A stretch of 64,000 nucleotides of DNA, taken from positions 7,243,422-7,307,421 of the forward strand of contig OZ024790.1 of the NCBI GenBank assembly GCA_964017065.1, given 5' to 3'. Origin of the DNA: Haliclona indistincta. Taxonomy: Eukaryota; Porifera; Demospongiae; Haplosclerida; Chalinidae. The position numbers were made by a program, and so were the translations under genes. The notes beneath the pieces were generated by a model. That model was given only the letters and a program-made list of their open reading frames with translations. It searched no databases and was not told the origin of the DNA. Positions 33,493 through 46,800 of this stretch are shown piece after piece. The first letter of the stretch is position 1; each line of letters begins with the position of its first letter.

Positions 33493-36400
33493 TGAGTGTG
33501 TGAGTGATCGAGTGAGAGAGTGAATCAAAAGACAGAAAGAGAGAGAGAGAAGAATGAAGATAGATGTTGCATATCTGAGAAGTGTCATCTTACATGCATC
33601 GCCAATGGTCTCTACTTTATATACATCAAATGTGTCGAGAATATCGTCAAACTGTGAGTAGAGTTCATTCAGCATGTTGACCACCTCCATGGGTGTGCTG
33701 GTGCTAGCTAGACTGGTGAAGCCAACGATGTCACTGAAGAAGATTGTGACACAGCGAAACGACTGAGCAGATGTGGGCCGGCCTTGACGAAGATCATCTG
33801 CGATTTGCTGTGGGAGCATACCTAGAAGCAAGATTGTAAGAGATTGCTGGAGAGAACTTCAAACTGTCACTCACTGTATAACAAGGTTGCAGTCTTCTTC
33901 TGCTCTGCTATTAGTTCTTGCGTTCTGTCTGCTACCAGTAGCTCAAGATGCTTCGAGTACTTTTCCATCTACAAGACAGGCATGGAGTTAAGCACATTTA
34001 TAGTCAAATCAGTCAATGTGTTACCATGATCATCATCATGTCAACTGGACTCTGGTGATTTGGATTAATGCGATTGATCGTTTTCTTGATTTGATCAAAG
34101 GACGGTCTGTTGGTTGGATTGAGAGACCAGCAGCGATCAATCAGCTAAAGTAATAAAGGGGCAAAGAGTGAATGGTATAATGATGTGTACACTAACTTCA
34201 AGGTATTCCTCTGTGCACGGACAACCTTGCTCTGACAAGTCTGGTAGCTTTGGTCTGCATTTAGCATCTACAAACAACTCTTCCTGTTTGGAGAATAATT
34301 ACATGTTAGTCTACAGATCTCTCCGAGTGTTTGTGCAATACTTACACTGTATGGATCCATGCGAGTTGCGATCTCAAGCAAAATGATTGAAAAGCTGTAA
34401 AAGAACATTGATCATTACTTATCTCACTCTCCCTTCCTCCATCCCTCCCTCCTTCCTTCCCTCTCCCTTCCTCCTTTTCTCCCACTCCCTCCCTCCATCC
34501 CTCCCCCTCCCTCCCTCCCTCCTTCCCTCTCTCTTCTTCTCTCTCTGCACACCTGTACACATCAGTGGCTGGTGTTACTTGCAGGGCAGCATCATGTCGC
34601 TGTCCCTTCATTTCTGGCGGGCAGTAGATGTGTGACAGCTGCTTTCTCATTTCCATGCCTTCTTCACTCTTTCTCAAATTGTCCTGATCCCGAAATGACG
34701 GCAGACCAAAATCTACACAAAAAATTAACTTATCAAATTAATTTTGATGCAGCTACACTACAAATTATGCAGGTACCACCAATATTTTTGTTAAAGATTG
34801 TGTCAAAATTTTTGTGGCACTCACCTGATATTTTGACGACCCATCTGTCATCTATGACACAGTTGCTAGAGCACAAGCGACCATGGTACAATCTCTTATG
34901 GTGTAGATAGGTCATGCCTCGTGCTATGTCAGAGGCGAAGGAGAACCTGAAGCCCCAGTTGAGCGGGATGTCTTCGTTCTGGAGCACATCATTGAGACTG
35001 CCTTTGGGACAATACTCACTGATGATGGCGAGGTTTTGAGACGAATTTACAGTAGCTCCGATGAATTTGCAGAGATTTGGATGATCAAGCATTCTGTGAA
35101 TGTAAAGGACACAATTACTCACTCTCAATAAAAAACCGATTCAGAAACCAATAATTATACAGTAATTGTCTATAATTATAACTAGTTATAACTAGTAGCA
35201 TAATCCTTAGATCCAAGATCCTAGATGCTTACCCTAAACCCAAAGCCCTATAAGCTACACCCATGCGGTGTATGCGAAATACTTGAATTGTACTAGATAT
35301 ACAAAAATGTAGCCTGAATGCTTACATAGGAGCAATACATAAGCTTGCATGTTCTAGTACTACATAACTGTATATGGTGGAGCCCTTGAAGGCAGACACC
35401 ATCGGGACCAACAAAATTGCCCATTATAGAGAGGGTGTCCTCTGGTCAGGCGTTTGTTAGACATTTTGTGGGTTATATTTGGTATTCAGTAAGTAAGTGT
35501 CCATTATAGAGGGATGAGGGGGTGTCCTCTAAGAGGGGTTCCACTGTAACCTGGGTAATGCATTTACAACATGAACATATGTACCACACATGGGGTCTAA
35601 CATGTAGGCATGTCATATACTAACACTAGTACATTTATAAAATACTGGGGGCTAGCCTGAGCTTATTTATGACCTGCACAATTCAAGAACAATCCATTTT
35701 TCTACATATGCACAACAGTAAGCCCTCTGCTTTTGTATTCCCGTTGTCACTCCAGTTGTAGAGCTCTGTGATCAGGTGACTCTGCTGCTCGTTGTCGCTT
35801 CCTGCAGGCAGTACTCTTACCTTGTAGAAGTCGATCCAGGCGTCTCCGCTTCGCTGTCTTGTTTTGAATCGTGCCACGTGAGGATTACATCATGGGGCGC
35901 GGTCAATGTGTACGCGCGCACGTGACTTCTCGGGAACATTGGGAGGACAAACACACCACACGGCCAGATACATACATACTAACATTCCCCGCCACGTGGG
36001 ACGCACATCACCATCAATGTGGGGCTCGCTCAGGCTCGCCCCAATAAACAGCTCATTCCTTACCTGATCTGCATAACTTCACTCCTCACTCCGTGTGTCA
36101 ACTGGAATTCATCTCTGGACAGCTTTTTAATTGCAACAACGCGTCCCTCGCTGAAAAACAATAAAACACGCATTACTCACTACTCACAAAGTATTGTCCA
36201 AAACCACTCACTATATGCCGGTTTGGGTAAACAGCTGGCGCCTGTGAGCGTCAGATATCGCTCCACTCTGACTGCTGCTCTTTCCAGTGCTGTCGTTCTC
36301 TCCACTCAAGTATTTCATGTTACGAAGGCTCACCATACTGCCCATGAAACCTACAGCATCAAAGAAAATGATAACAGGGTTAAAGTACAGTGTTAGAACA

Positions 36401-38224
36401 TGGTGTTAAATGAAGGAATCAGCAATGCTGAAAGATGGATCAACTAAGGATAAGGTTTTTTTATGACAGTATGAAAAATATGTCGATGAGTTGATTTGTG
36501 TGTTATTCTAGCTTACCGCCATAGCCATGATCTGTAAGAGAAGAAGGAAATTGTTAAATGCTAAGCATTTTGAATGCATTGCAACAAGAGTACCTTTTCT
36601 TATGTCATTATAGTCAATAATCCAACTCTCGTCATAGAACATTTTTCTGCGCTGGTAATACGTCCACTGAAAAAAAACAGAAACGTAAGTTTTGTGACAT
36701 GCATTCTTGTATGTGTACTTACCGCTGGTACACCAGCAGCCACACCCACTAGTAGAATGAGCATGCCCACACAGAAGAGCACCACTAGAGCCAGGCCCCA
36801 TGCTGGTATTTGATTGGGACAGCAGTCAATTGGACAAGTGGAGCAGGTCTCCTCTGAACACTTGCCGTCACCACAAACTAGAGGAAATAACCGAGAGAAA
36901 ATAATATAAACAGCGATTTTTCTCAATTGTGTATTTGCTCAAAATCAAGTTATTTTATGTGAAGTGGCTGTATTTTAGTGGTCTTAAAATCTCAACTCAC
37001 ATTTTGGCGGAATAACATTGATGATGGACTGCACAGCCAGCTGCATCTCGCCGACCCTCACATGAGCAATCATGCGATTCTCCTGCTCTTTATTTATCCA
37101 GATCTGAGCCGAGAACACGTCATGGATATTCCCATAAATAGCTTGAGTGTGTGTGGACTGTTCCTGGTCATCGCTGACCCATGGACCGCAAAACTGAATC
37201 TATGGAGTAGTGAGAATGGTTGTGAAGTGTAACAGGAAACTAGTATCAGCTGCTATCAAATTTCTTGCATACTTGATAATGTGTTAAAGAACAAAATTAC
37301 ATGATGAGTATTTCATGGAAACATTGTCAGTACAGTAGTTCATTAGCTCAATTAGAATAGAATGAATAAAATGCACATAAACTACAAATTGGTGTTAATG
37401 AAGCACTTAGTATGCAAGACTTGATAACTAGCTCCATTATCACAGAAGTATAACTGCATGAACGGTGTTACATGTAGCTTACTGGTTGTCCACAAGCTCC
37501 AGGATGACATGTGTGTATGTTAGCATGCCACACGCAGCACTTGGTTTTGAAATTCTGTTCAGCAACACCATCAGCTGAGCACAGTGACGTGTTGCAGAAT
37601 TCCTCAGCTTCTATGGAACTGTTGACAGTACAGAGGTGAGTGTATTGAAAAACACTGCAACACAATACAGCAAGCTGCTATAGTTAGTAGTGAGTGAGTT
37701 ATGGCTGTAGCCCAGCATGTCAATGCCCTCCCACATCCACTATATGCATAACAGTAGTGATGGTTGTGAATTTCACAGTTTATGAATTGTCAGAAATAAC
37801 AAGCAACTATAGTAACGTAGACATGATACTAACAACGTGTGTGTTCCTTTATATACCTCATGTTGTAGATGCTCTTAGGAAATGCTCTGAGTGTGTCAAA
37901 GAACATGTTGCTGTCAATGGAAATCTTATAAGAGACATTGAAGGGGCTTCTAGCTTGAACTTGTGTTGGAGGACTCTGTACCCAGACTATACTGATGCCT
38001 GAGAAAGGAGAGAGAGAGAGATTATTCAACAAAGAAACTGAAGATGTAGTCAATGTATGCTATTGAATGGCTACTAACAAAATAAACAAAAACCGACAAA
38101 ATTATAAAGCTAGGGTTGACAAACGGACAGGCAAGAAAGACAGCTTGTAAACAGACACAAAAACTGAGCTATGTAGAGAAAGAGAGAGATCGAGAGAGAG
38201 AGCTAGCGAGTGAGTGTGTGTGTG

Positions 38225-38319
<95 letters not shown>

Positions 38320-39215
38320 GAGGGAGAGAGCATGTGTGTGTGTTAACAACTTAGTATGAGGCTAGTTGGGTTAGCATTGTTATTGACACCATAATACATC
38401 ACGTGCTACGCTACTACAAAGGTCAGTAAAATTCATTGGTAGTTGTATTGGACGGTGTCCGCCTATTCAACGAAATTCAGAGCCCCTCATCACATATTCA
38501 TAGCAGGGATATTGCTCATAAATGATCAACAATCATAAATAACCTAATAGCTCAAACACCTGCTACAGGTAAGTATACAACAGGTGTGTCGCATCCTGAT
38601 TGTATTTATTCGTGCATCAGATTCCACAGCACGATGGAATGCATGCAGGAATCATGCAGTGACGTACTAATCTTCACCTACCATGGCAGTCAATGGGTTC
38701 ACTGTTGTTTGCAGATGCATTATTCCACCAGCAGTGGTAGAGAACATTAGAGAAATCGTGGTAACTTGATACGGCTGGCAGCAATAGAATCTGCATAGAA
38801 AAAGGATGACATCATCTAGCTGGGATTATTGTTTGTAATTCGCTCCCAGCTACTCCCGAATTAGGGACGCATTCTAGTGTATTCGGTTTGTTTCATGTCT
38901 AGGCAAATCGAGTTATCGACCACGTACTCAAGTATGTACCTTGTAGCTACTCCCCTGGGAAAAACAACCGCTGGTTGGTTATACATCAACAACTGATGCG
39001 GATCGACCGAGACAAACACACACTAATGCACGGGGTACTCTAGCTAGCTACATACATACGCAGTAATCGATCGCTCTTTTCTACAAATCTGCAAATGCAC
39101 AGACTTGCATTGAGAGCCGATCACGACTAGCAGTATATATACACATGCAAAATTTTACAAAGATCTTTTCGGCGTTCTATCTGCTCACCAGTAGTAAGGT
39201 AGAGAGAAGGATCAT
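32214..39215 (-). CDS. Receptor-type guanylate cyclase, 915 aa, 20 coding exons
   Basis: Makes cGMP at the membrane. Coding exons (5'-3'): 39189-39215, 38682-38790, 37857-37998, 37483-37654, 37001-37193, 36723-36877, 36594-36666, 36527-36541 (15 nt), 36212-36350, 36064-36150, 34825-35093, 34553-34712, 34346-34394, 34197-34283, 34025-34144, 33875-33968, 33594-33821, 33187-33438, 32916-33007, 32214-32498; total 2748 nt in frame. Signal peptide [14 protein letters not shown]. Ectodomain about 240 aa, Cys-rich, with [11 protein letters not shown] before the membrane segment ([17 protein letters not shown]). Kinase-homology domain: [17 protein letters not shown], but HGRL where kinases have HRD, and DFGL, so a pseudokinase. 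Coiled linker, then cyclase domain with [31 protein letters not shown]. The Glu and Cys in these motifs mark guanine specificity. Ends with [13 protein letters not shown] and a Ser-rich tail. It lacks the usual ANF-binding ectodomain. Confidence 0.92.
33441..33500. repeat. (GA)n in cyclase intron
   Basis: On the coding (minus) strand this is a (CT)n tract ending at the acceptor of the exon at 33438. Confidence 0.9.
35378..35551. mobile_element. MITE-like repeat in cyclase intron
   Basis: Shares words CCCATTATAGAG, GGTGTCCTCT and GGTTCCACTGTAAC with 55033-55188 (XPF-1 intron) and, weakly, 10335-10480. The ends look partly inverted. A short non-coding repeat family. Confidence 0.6.
38170..38330. 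repeat. (GA)n in cyclase intron
   Basis: A long GA tract, (CT)n on the coding strand, about 170-330 bp upstream of the exon at 37998. Confidence 0.9.
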
Positions 39216-39391
39216 TGACCAGGTTTTTTGTCTCTTTAGCGGCTGTGTCGATCTTCCTGAAGCCATCTCGGCGACAGCGTGTGTAATAGTACTAGCATTT
39301 AGCGCTCGAGGGAGTCTGCTGGATGTTTTATTGGTCTAGACGTCTGTGAATATCATTAACAGCTTGTCTCAAAATTATGGCGGCAAAATGG
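39216..39391 (-). promoter_or_regulatory. Presumed cyclase promoter and leader
   Basis: Sequence directly upstream of the cyclase start codon, up to the tandem repeats. No core motif recognised; the assignment is positional only. Confidence 0.35.
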
Positions 39392-40730
39392 GAAAAATTC
39401 AAAATTAATCACTCCTACAGTATTGTTATAATCTGCAGGAGTGACAAGATAGTATAGCAATCAAAGAAATAATTATTTAAAAATCTACTATTGCGTGCTA
39501 TATCCTGATGATGTCCGATTCCATTAGTTCTTCCCACATGGAGCTGTAGGGCTACAACTTATGAACAACTTTTTGGTTTGCATGCACTGGTGTTAATGGA
39601 AAGCTCAAAAATGATAGAACCATCACATCAGTGAAGATCAGCGGTGACTGCAGTACCGATAAGCTGATTCAATAAAATTATAGTGATAATAAAGATAGGA
39701 TATACTCTTGAGTACATTAAGGGACTACATGTCGAACATCAGAATGACAACAATTTCAGTTTCTTCGGGCAAACAAAGCTTGGTCAAAGACAGTTATCAT
39801 CAAAGAAACTCACAAATCTGCTCGTGGGCGGGGCAAACGCTGTACAAAGAGTAAAAATTTAATTCAATGGGCGGACAAGCTGAAAAATTCAAATTAATCA
39901 CTCCTACAGTATTGTTATAATCTGCAGGAGTGACAAGATAGTATAGCAATCAAAGAAATAATTATTTAAAAATCTACTATTGCGTGCTATATCCTGATGA
40001 TGTCCGATTCCATTAGTTCTTCCCACATGGAGCTGTAGGGCTACAACTTATGAACAACTTCTTGGTCTGCATGCATGCGCTGGTATTAATGGAAAGCTCA
40101 TAATGATAGAACCATCACATCAGTGAAGATCAGCGGTGATTGCAGTACCGGTAAGCTGATTCAATAAAATTATAGTGATAATAAGTTGTACAGCCTAGAT
40201 AGGATATACTCTTGAGTACATTAAGGGACTACACGTCGAACATCAGAATGACAACAATTTCAGTTTCTTCGGGCAAACAAAGCTTGGTCAAAGGCATTTA
40301 TCATCAAAGAAACTCACAAATCTGCTCGTGGGCGGGGCAAACGCTGTACAAAGAGTAAAAATTTAATTCAACGGGCAGACAAGCCGAAAAATTCAAAATT
40401 AATCACTCCTACAGTATTGTTATAATCTGCAAGAGTGACAAGATAGTATAGCAATCAAAGAAATAATTATTTAAAAAATCTACTATTGCGTGCTATATCC
40501 TGATGATGTCCGATTCCATCAGTTCTTCCCACATGGAGCTGTAGGGCTACAACATATGAACAACTTTTTGGTCTGCATGCATGCGCTGGTATTAATGGAA
40601 AGCTCATAATGATAGAACCATCACATCAGTGAAGATCAGCGGTGATTGCAGTACCGGTAAGCTGATTCAATAAAAATTAATTATTATTGATTATAATATT
40701 GATTATAAGTTGTACAGCCTAGTTCCTGAG
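39392..40730. repeat. Three tandem copies of a roughly 500-bp unit
   Basis: Units start at 39392, 39882 and 40386 (each with GAAAAATTC and TCACTCCTACAGTATTG), the last shorter. They share TGATGTCCGATTCCAT and CATCACATCAGTGAAGATCA and include GGGCGGGGCAAACGC. Non-coding. The location between the cyclase gene and the duplicated region may mark a rearrangement edge. Confidence 0.85.
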
Positions 40731-40751
40731 TACATTAACTATTCATCACCA

Positions 40752-41560
40752 AGTTCTTCCCACAAGCAGTTGCAAGGCATATTTAGTTCAGAATCATCTA
40801 TAAGAGCACCTTCTCCTTGCTCTGCTATGGCAGATTACGTAGCCCTCGTAGAATAATCACACGTTCCTTCCACATAGGACGAGTCTTTTGTTGTTCAGAT
40901 TCAACCAGATCATCAATAATAATAGTGAGGTGATCAAATTTAAGAGTCAATTGTCTTAATCGTCGTAGAGCTTGACTTGCTTGCTTGACATCTTCCATGA
41001 CTGACTGAGCCAATTCTTCTTTGAGTGCTTCTATCGTGGTCTGAATTTCTTTATTATTGTTAAAGACTGAGTAAGGGTTCTTGAGAATGCCTTCCAGTTC
41101 ATAACCACTTAACGATACTTTCTGTAAACGTATTTCATTAAGTGTAATACCTATTCCAAGTGGAAGAAATGACTTCCACTGATGTTTTTAATTTTCCACG
41201 TTCTCGTAACACTTCTCCTGTCTGCTTGGTTCGAGCTTTTGAGATACGAACCATAAAGTCCTGTAATCCTGTCCTATTCATGCACCAATGCACTTCACAG
41301 TATTCATCATTTTTAACAAAAAAAGCTGAATTGTTGAATTCAAAATGGCTCTTAAAATGGACACCAGCAGCTCTGACGGCATCAAGTACAGGAGGTTGCT
41401 TCCCATCAGCAAAGGTTACCATCAGGAAGATGTTGTCAGCTACATCTTTACCAAAGACAGAGAGAATGGAGTCATATACATATCGCTGTGTTGGTGTCAG
41501 TCGTGTCTGGGGAGCCTGAGTAACGAACCCAATCCCATGTAGCTGGGATTGGGTTCCTCT
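40752..41560 (-). pseudogene. Third, truncated GTPase-family copy
   Basis: The minus-strand frame at 41138-41560 contains QLHGIGFVTQAPQTRLTPTQ and DVADNIFLMVTFADGKQPPV, matching the back half of the GTPase domain at 57754-60129. A second frame at 40825-41137 matches its C-terminal helical region (WKERVIILRGL). The P-loop, FN3 and N-terminal domains are absent and the frame is broken between the two parts. More diverged than copies 1 and 2 are from each other. Confidence 0.8.
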
Positions 41561-41673
41561 CCTCATTCATCCTCTCCATATTCCATAACCATTGGTTTCG
41601 GAGAATAAGTATCAGCAGCATTGAAATCAATGGGCATCTTGACTTGACAGACAAACATGCATTCAATCAACAA

Positions 41674-42190
41674 TTATAAGGTTGGAACTAGATAACAAAC
41701 CTCAAATGGTGTATGCTTTGTTGATTTTTGTACTGCTGTGCATTTTATATGCACAAACAGCTTCTGGTAGCATCTCGTCCCATCTCTCTCTTCCTCCTGA
41801 GCAAACTTTGCCACAGAATTTACAAGAGTCTGGTTGTATCTTTCATCTAAGCCGTTGGCTTGCGGATGATAATGATAATGATAAGGAGTGGTCATTTTGT
41901 GCTTGATACCAAACGTTGACACAATATGTTTGTTAACGTCATTGTGAAACTCCTGGCCCTGACAGTTATAATGACAGCTGGCAATCCCACTACAAACAGT
42001 AATAAAGTCATTCTTTTTCAGAAACTGAAAGTATTTTATACCTCTCGCATGTCACCCATAATATTAACGGCTTCCTTTGTGGGCAAAGCTTTTGCCCATG
42101 CAAACTTGCTGAAATAGTCTGACATCGTCAGAATGTATTCGTTCCCAGATATTGAGTGTGGCAATATGGGACCTATACAATATCCATTCC
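41674..42190 (-). pseudogene. Retrotransposon integrase relic, copy 1
   Basis: Upstream part near 42050-42130 encodes a FSKFAWAKALPTKEA-like core; 41674-41922 encodes HPQANGLDERYNQTL. Stops and frame changes separate them. The family looks like a Ty3/gypsy-type integrase. A related copy at 56942 stands at the same place in the second duplicated block. Confidence 0.75.
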
Positions 42191-42202
42191 CAAGTGCATT
42201 GG

Positions 42203-42338
42203 TCTATCTGTTTGGACCAATATTATCATTGCCGATCGGCAATGATATGTAGGGATGACCTCGAACTAAGTCTATCTGTTTGGACCAATATTATCATTGC
42301 CGATCGGCAATGATATGTAGGGATGACCTCGAACTAAG
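42203..42338. repeat. 68-bp direct duplication at an insertion edge
   Basis: Two identical 68-bp units (42203-42270, 42271-42338), each with TCTATCTGTTTGGACC and the palindrome CATTGCCGATCGGCAATG. The first bases belong to host sequence shared with 57160-57180, so the unit spans the host/element junction. Confidence 0.9.
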
Positions 42339-44120
42339 ATGGCGGCTACTCATGTGTGAAAATGAGTTTTCGCACATTCTCTACTGTTATACATTTCTAC
42401 TGTATTTTAACTATCTCTGAGGGAATCTGAAGTGCGAGCGCTTGTAGGAAGTCTATGAAAGTCGCCGGGACTGCTTGCTTGACGACATAAATCAAGATGG
42501 CGACTCTCAGGGAGGGCGTTGCAGATCTTCGCAGTTTTAACGTTTCTCGAGATTCCAGACATCTAGGATTGATCAGGCGATTGTTCTGAGCGTGAAAATG
42601 CCTTTGGCGAAGCGGGCAGACGTTTCTAAAGTGGTAAACTGAAATCGCCGCCCACGCGAATTGTTCATCTTTCTTCTTTCTTCGGTAAGCCTAGCGCTGT
42701 CCTGAGTTAACGAATGACTACCAAACCTGCACCATCGCACGTGTATATATCTGGAATAGTGCACTTACTTCTTAGATAGGCATCAAACACTACCAGAAGC
42801 GAGTAATCCTTGAAAAACATGGTTTTTGGACCGTTTTGGACTGTTAGAGCGACTCCATTAATTAACCCTCTAGTCGCTGCCTATCATTGACTCCGCCCAC
42901 ATCAGTTTTAAAACTGAACTCGGTTCTCGCTTTCTCTCTGCTCTGGGCGCTTCAGCGTGCAAGCTAGAGCCTAGAGGTATGAGCATTTGTTTAAAGCAGT
43001 ATACTATACCCTGGGTAGCCCTGATCTGTCTATGCTGACATCATGACCCACGGCAAATGCGAACCGGACGACTGACGGTGATGATGATGCTACGTACCCG
43101 ATCTAGCTAGACTAGCTAAAACGTTTGTTACACTACCCGGCGTAAGCTGTACCCATAGGACCCCTGTGCTGTTGACTACTGGAAATTGGTCATTGTAAAA
43201 AGCTAGAAGCCTCTGTGATCGTGATATCGACATCAACATGCAAGCCTGGGACTCAGTCTACCGCAGTCTACGGACTGGCTTGCAGCCATGATCATCATAG
43301 TGTTCCACTGAGTTGTTAGTGTTAGTCTCTTCTTCATCCATTACAGTTGTAAGAAATATCATGTTGTCAACTCATACTCTCAACCTCTCTGACTAATTTA
43401 AACCTTTTCATTATTCTTGTGATATTGCCGATAATAACATTCCTTGTTCCTCGACTCTCTCTCTCTTTGATAGTGATCAAAAAAGTAACAGGAACAAGTA
43501 AAGTAAAAAAGTTTTAATAAAAAAAACTAAAAAGTGTAGGGATGACGCTTGCAAAAGTAAAGGAATAAGATGGGATGATGCTTGCAAAAGGAAAGGAACA
43601 AGAGGGGATGCTGCTTGCAAAAGTAAAGGAACAAGATGGGATGATGCTTGCAAAAGTAAAGGAACAAGATTGGATGATGCTTGCAAATGTAAAAGTCCCA
43701 AGTATCCCTACATCAGCGGCTTGAAGGAGGACGCAGTCCGATGAAGTAATTGACAGTCCGTTGAAGTAGTTGACGGTTGTAAATAACTTAAGGTATATCT
43801 GTGGTTTGGAGGACGCAGTCCGATTAAGTAATTGACGGTTGTAAAAGGTATAGTAAGAGGATTCCGTATTTGTCAGTTGCACATCATCCCAGCAAGCCGC
43901 TGATGTAGGGATACTTGGGACTTTTACATTTGCAAGCATCATCCAATCTTGTTCCTTTACTTTTGCAAGCATCATCCCATCTTGTTCCTTTACTTTTGCA
44001 AGCAGCATCCCCTCTTGTTCCTTTCCTTTTGCAAGCATCATCCCATCTTGTTCCTTTACTTTTGCAAGCGTCATCCCTACACTTTTTAGTTTTTTTTATT
44101 AAAACTTTTTTACTTTACTT
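42218..44120. mobile_element. Composite insertion 1 (inverted partner of insertion 2)
   Basis: The second block runs directly from TGTTTGGAC (57180) to TACTGTACTACA (57181). Here the same two words are separated by 42218-44120, giving an empty-site comparison. The left part (to about 43500) is an inverted copy of 45960-48700. The right part (43488-44120) is a foldback with arms carrying AAGTAAAGTAAAAAAG, TGTAGGGATGAC and several GGAACAAGATGGGATGATGC units. No transposase seen. Confidence 0.75.
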
Positions 44121-46599
44121 TACTGTACTACACACTAGACTGCCACATTTTGCGGCTAAAAAGTATCAGTGCACTATGTAGCTATAAATTTTGGTCCATT
44201 TGGTGATAAAAATTAATTGTATACAATTGGATCACTTCCCTATTAATTTAGCGAAGCTATAGCTAATGATCTGAGTGTCCTGATGTTACTTACTTTCTCA
44301 CCATAGGTGCTACCAGTCTCTGCATGCTGTGTGATAACTGACCATGAGCTGATCATGCATGACATCATCATAAAAATAATTTGCAGCAGCATTACAATAA
44401 TCATAATTGTCAAAATGCAAGAATTATTTGTAAGCTATAGGCCGGTGCTACTGTGAGAGGTTGTTAGAGATGCAAGTAGTAGATGTACAACTATGTGACA
44501 TGTGCTTATAGCTATTGTACAAAGATAAATTATCAACATCATTATGTTATTAAACTAACACCATCGTAGTCTATAACAGCTACAGTTATCTAGTTGAAAG
44601 ATGCTTTGAATTTCTTTCCCAATGATTTCACGTGTAATGCTAAAATTAATGCTGTGATATCTTGTCCCATACATTTGCCCAGATTGTAGGTGATCCACTT
44701 TCAGAATCTTCAAATTCTTGCATATCAATAGGCTGCAAAAAGTCCGAATCATGGAAGAAAGGATTTCCGGCTCCCTTCTGTTCTGCTACTGTAGTCAAGA
44801 TTTCAGCTTGTTTTCGAACGTCTTGAAGTGTCGCTACACGTTCTTTCCAACCAGGCTTAGCTTCTTGTTTTTCAGACTTAATGATTCGGTCGATATAATC
44901 AACTAGAGTCAAGTGATCAGGTTTCAGAGCAATTTCTTTCAGTCGTTGAAGACTGCGCCGTGCCTGATTTAATAGTCCCAAGACTGCATAATTCAACTTC
45001 TCTAGTTCTTTCATCATTCTTTCCATTGCAGATTCAACTTGCCTCTTGTTTGTCATGGCCGAGTCATACTTGGCTTTAATATCATCTAAAATACGTTCTT
45101 CCTCCTCTTGGTAAATTTCAAACTTGTAAGGATTGTTAATATGAACTTCCCATGAGCACATTTTAGGGCATACTCTACATGTGGCATCTTGTTCACCTTG
45201 ATTGTTCATTGCTGAGCACCTAAAGATATCTTTAACATTAGAAGATCTGCAATCATCATGACAGGTGAAGTTACAGTTGAGGCAATTAGTAACACAAGTA
45301 AAGTAAAAAAGCTTTAATAAAAAAACTGAAAAGTGTAGGGATGACTCTTAAAAAAGGAAAGGAACAAGATGGGATGATGCTTGCAAAAGTAAAGGAACAA
45401 GATGGAATAATGCTAAGCTTGCAAATGTAAAAGTCCCAAGTATCCCTACATCAGCGGCTTGCTGCGACGCAACTGACAAATACGGAATCCTCTTCCTATA
45501 CCTTATACAATCGTCGTCGATTACTTCATCGGACTGCGTCCTCCAAACTCAGCTACCTGCAGCTTATTTACAACTGTCAACTACTTCATCGGACTGCGTC
45601 CTCCTAAACACAGATACCTCTAGTTATTTACAACCGCCAATTACTTCATCGGACTGCGTCCTCCAAACACAGATACATCTAGTTATTTACAACTGTCAAC
45701 TACTTCATCGGACTGCGTCCTCCTAAACACATATACCTCTAGTTATTTACAACCGTCAATTACTCCATCGGACTGCGTCCTCATTCAAGCCGCTGATGTA
45801 GGGATACTTGGGACTTTTACATTTGCAAGCTTAGCATTATTCCATCTTGTTCCTTTACTTTTGCAAGCATCATCTCATCTTGTTCCTTTCCTTTTTTAAG
45901 AGTCATCCCTACACTTTTCAGTTTTTTTATTAAAGCTTTTTTACTTTACTTGTTCCTGTTACTTTTTTGATCACTATCAGTTTGAACTTATTAGTTGTAT
46001 TCTATGATAGATGTTATTTCATTTTGACAACTCTGTGAGCAGCAGTTACTAGTCTAGCAGATGTGAACGTGCACAGGGTATGGAGAGTAAGGAGTGTAGT
46101 TTAAAATAATGTTCAATATTACCAATCATTCATTGAAAGGTTTAAAATAGTAAAGAGGTTAAGGACGCAAACAGCAAAATATCAAGTCTAGGTATGATTT
46201 GACAACATGATACTTGTTAGTACAGTAATGGATGAAGGAAGAGACTAATACTGACAACTCATGATGCTGCAAGCCTAATAGTAGTAGCACGCCTAGTAGA
46301 ACCTTGTTGATGTCAATATCACACTCACAGAGGCTTCTAGTCCTTTACAACTTACGCTGCGTGGTGTAGGAACCTTACTGTGCGTAGAATCTCAGTTGCT
46401 GCCGGCGGGTAACTGAATCGTTCACGTCTGGGTATGTCAGTTTTAACCCGCCATCTGAAGCTTTAACGAACAGATCAGTGTTACTTAGGGTATAGTACTG
46501 CTCTAGACAAATTTCATACCTCTGGCTTGCGCGCTGAAGCGTCCAGAGCAGAGACAAAACGCCGAGGGGTCCGACACTGGCCAGTTTGGCGTACGATAT

Positions 46600-46800
46600 T
46601 CCAGAATACACGTATTCCTAGTATTCGGCCATGGATTCCCGTATTCTGCCAAGGATTCCCGTATTCCGGATGGATTCCTGTATTCCGGATGGATTCCTGT
46701 ATATTCCAGATGGATTCCCGTATTCCGGATGGATTCCCGTATTCGCTATGGATTCCGAATTCCGTCTATGGATTCTTCAGATTCATATGGATTCTATGGG
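46600..46800 (+). repeat. Subterminal GGATTCC minisatellite, left
   Basis: About ten imperfect units near 19-22 bp such as GTATTCCGGATGGATTCC. Confidence 0.85.

Noticed and set aside
35683..35877. 65-aa minus-strand frame in a cyclase intron
   Set aside because: Flanking cyclase exons join in frame without it and no domain is recognisable; possibly repeat-derived.
43477..44181. Repetitive LLLQASSHLVP and MLAKVKEQD proteins
   Set aside because: Mirror-image translations of the foldback arms.
46375..46611. 78-aa minus-strand frame at the insertion edge
   Set aside because: Crosses the hAT-like element end at 46563, so it cannot be an old gene.
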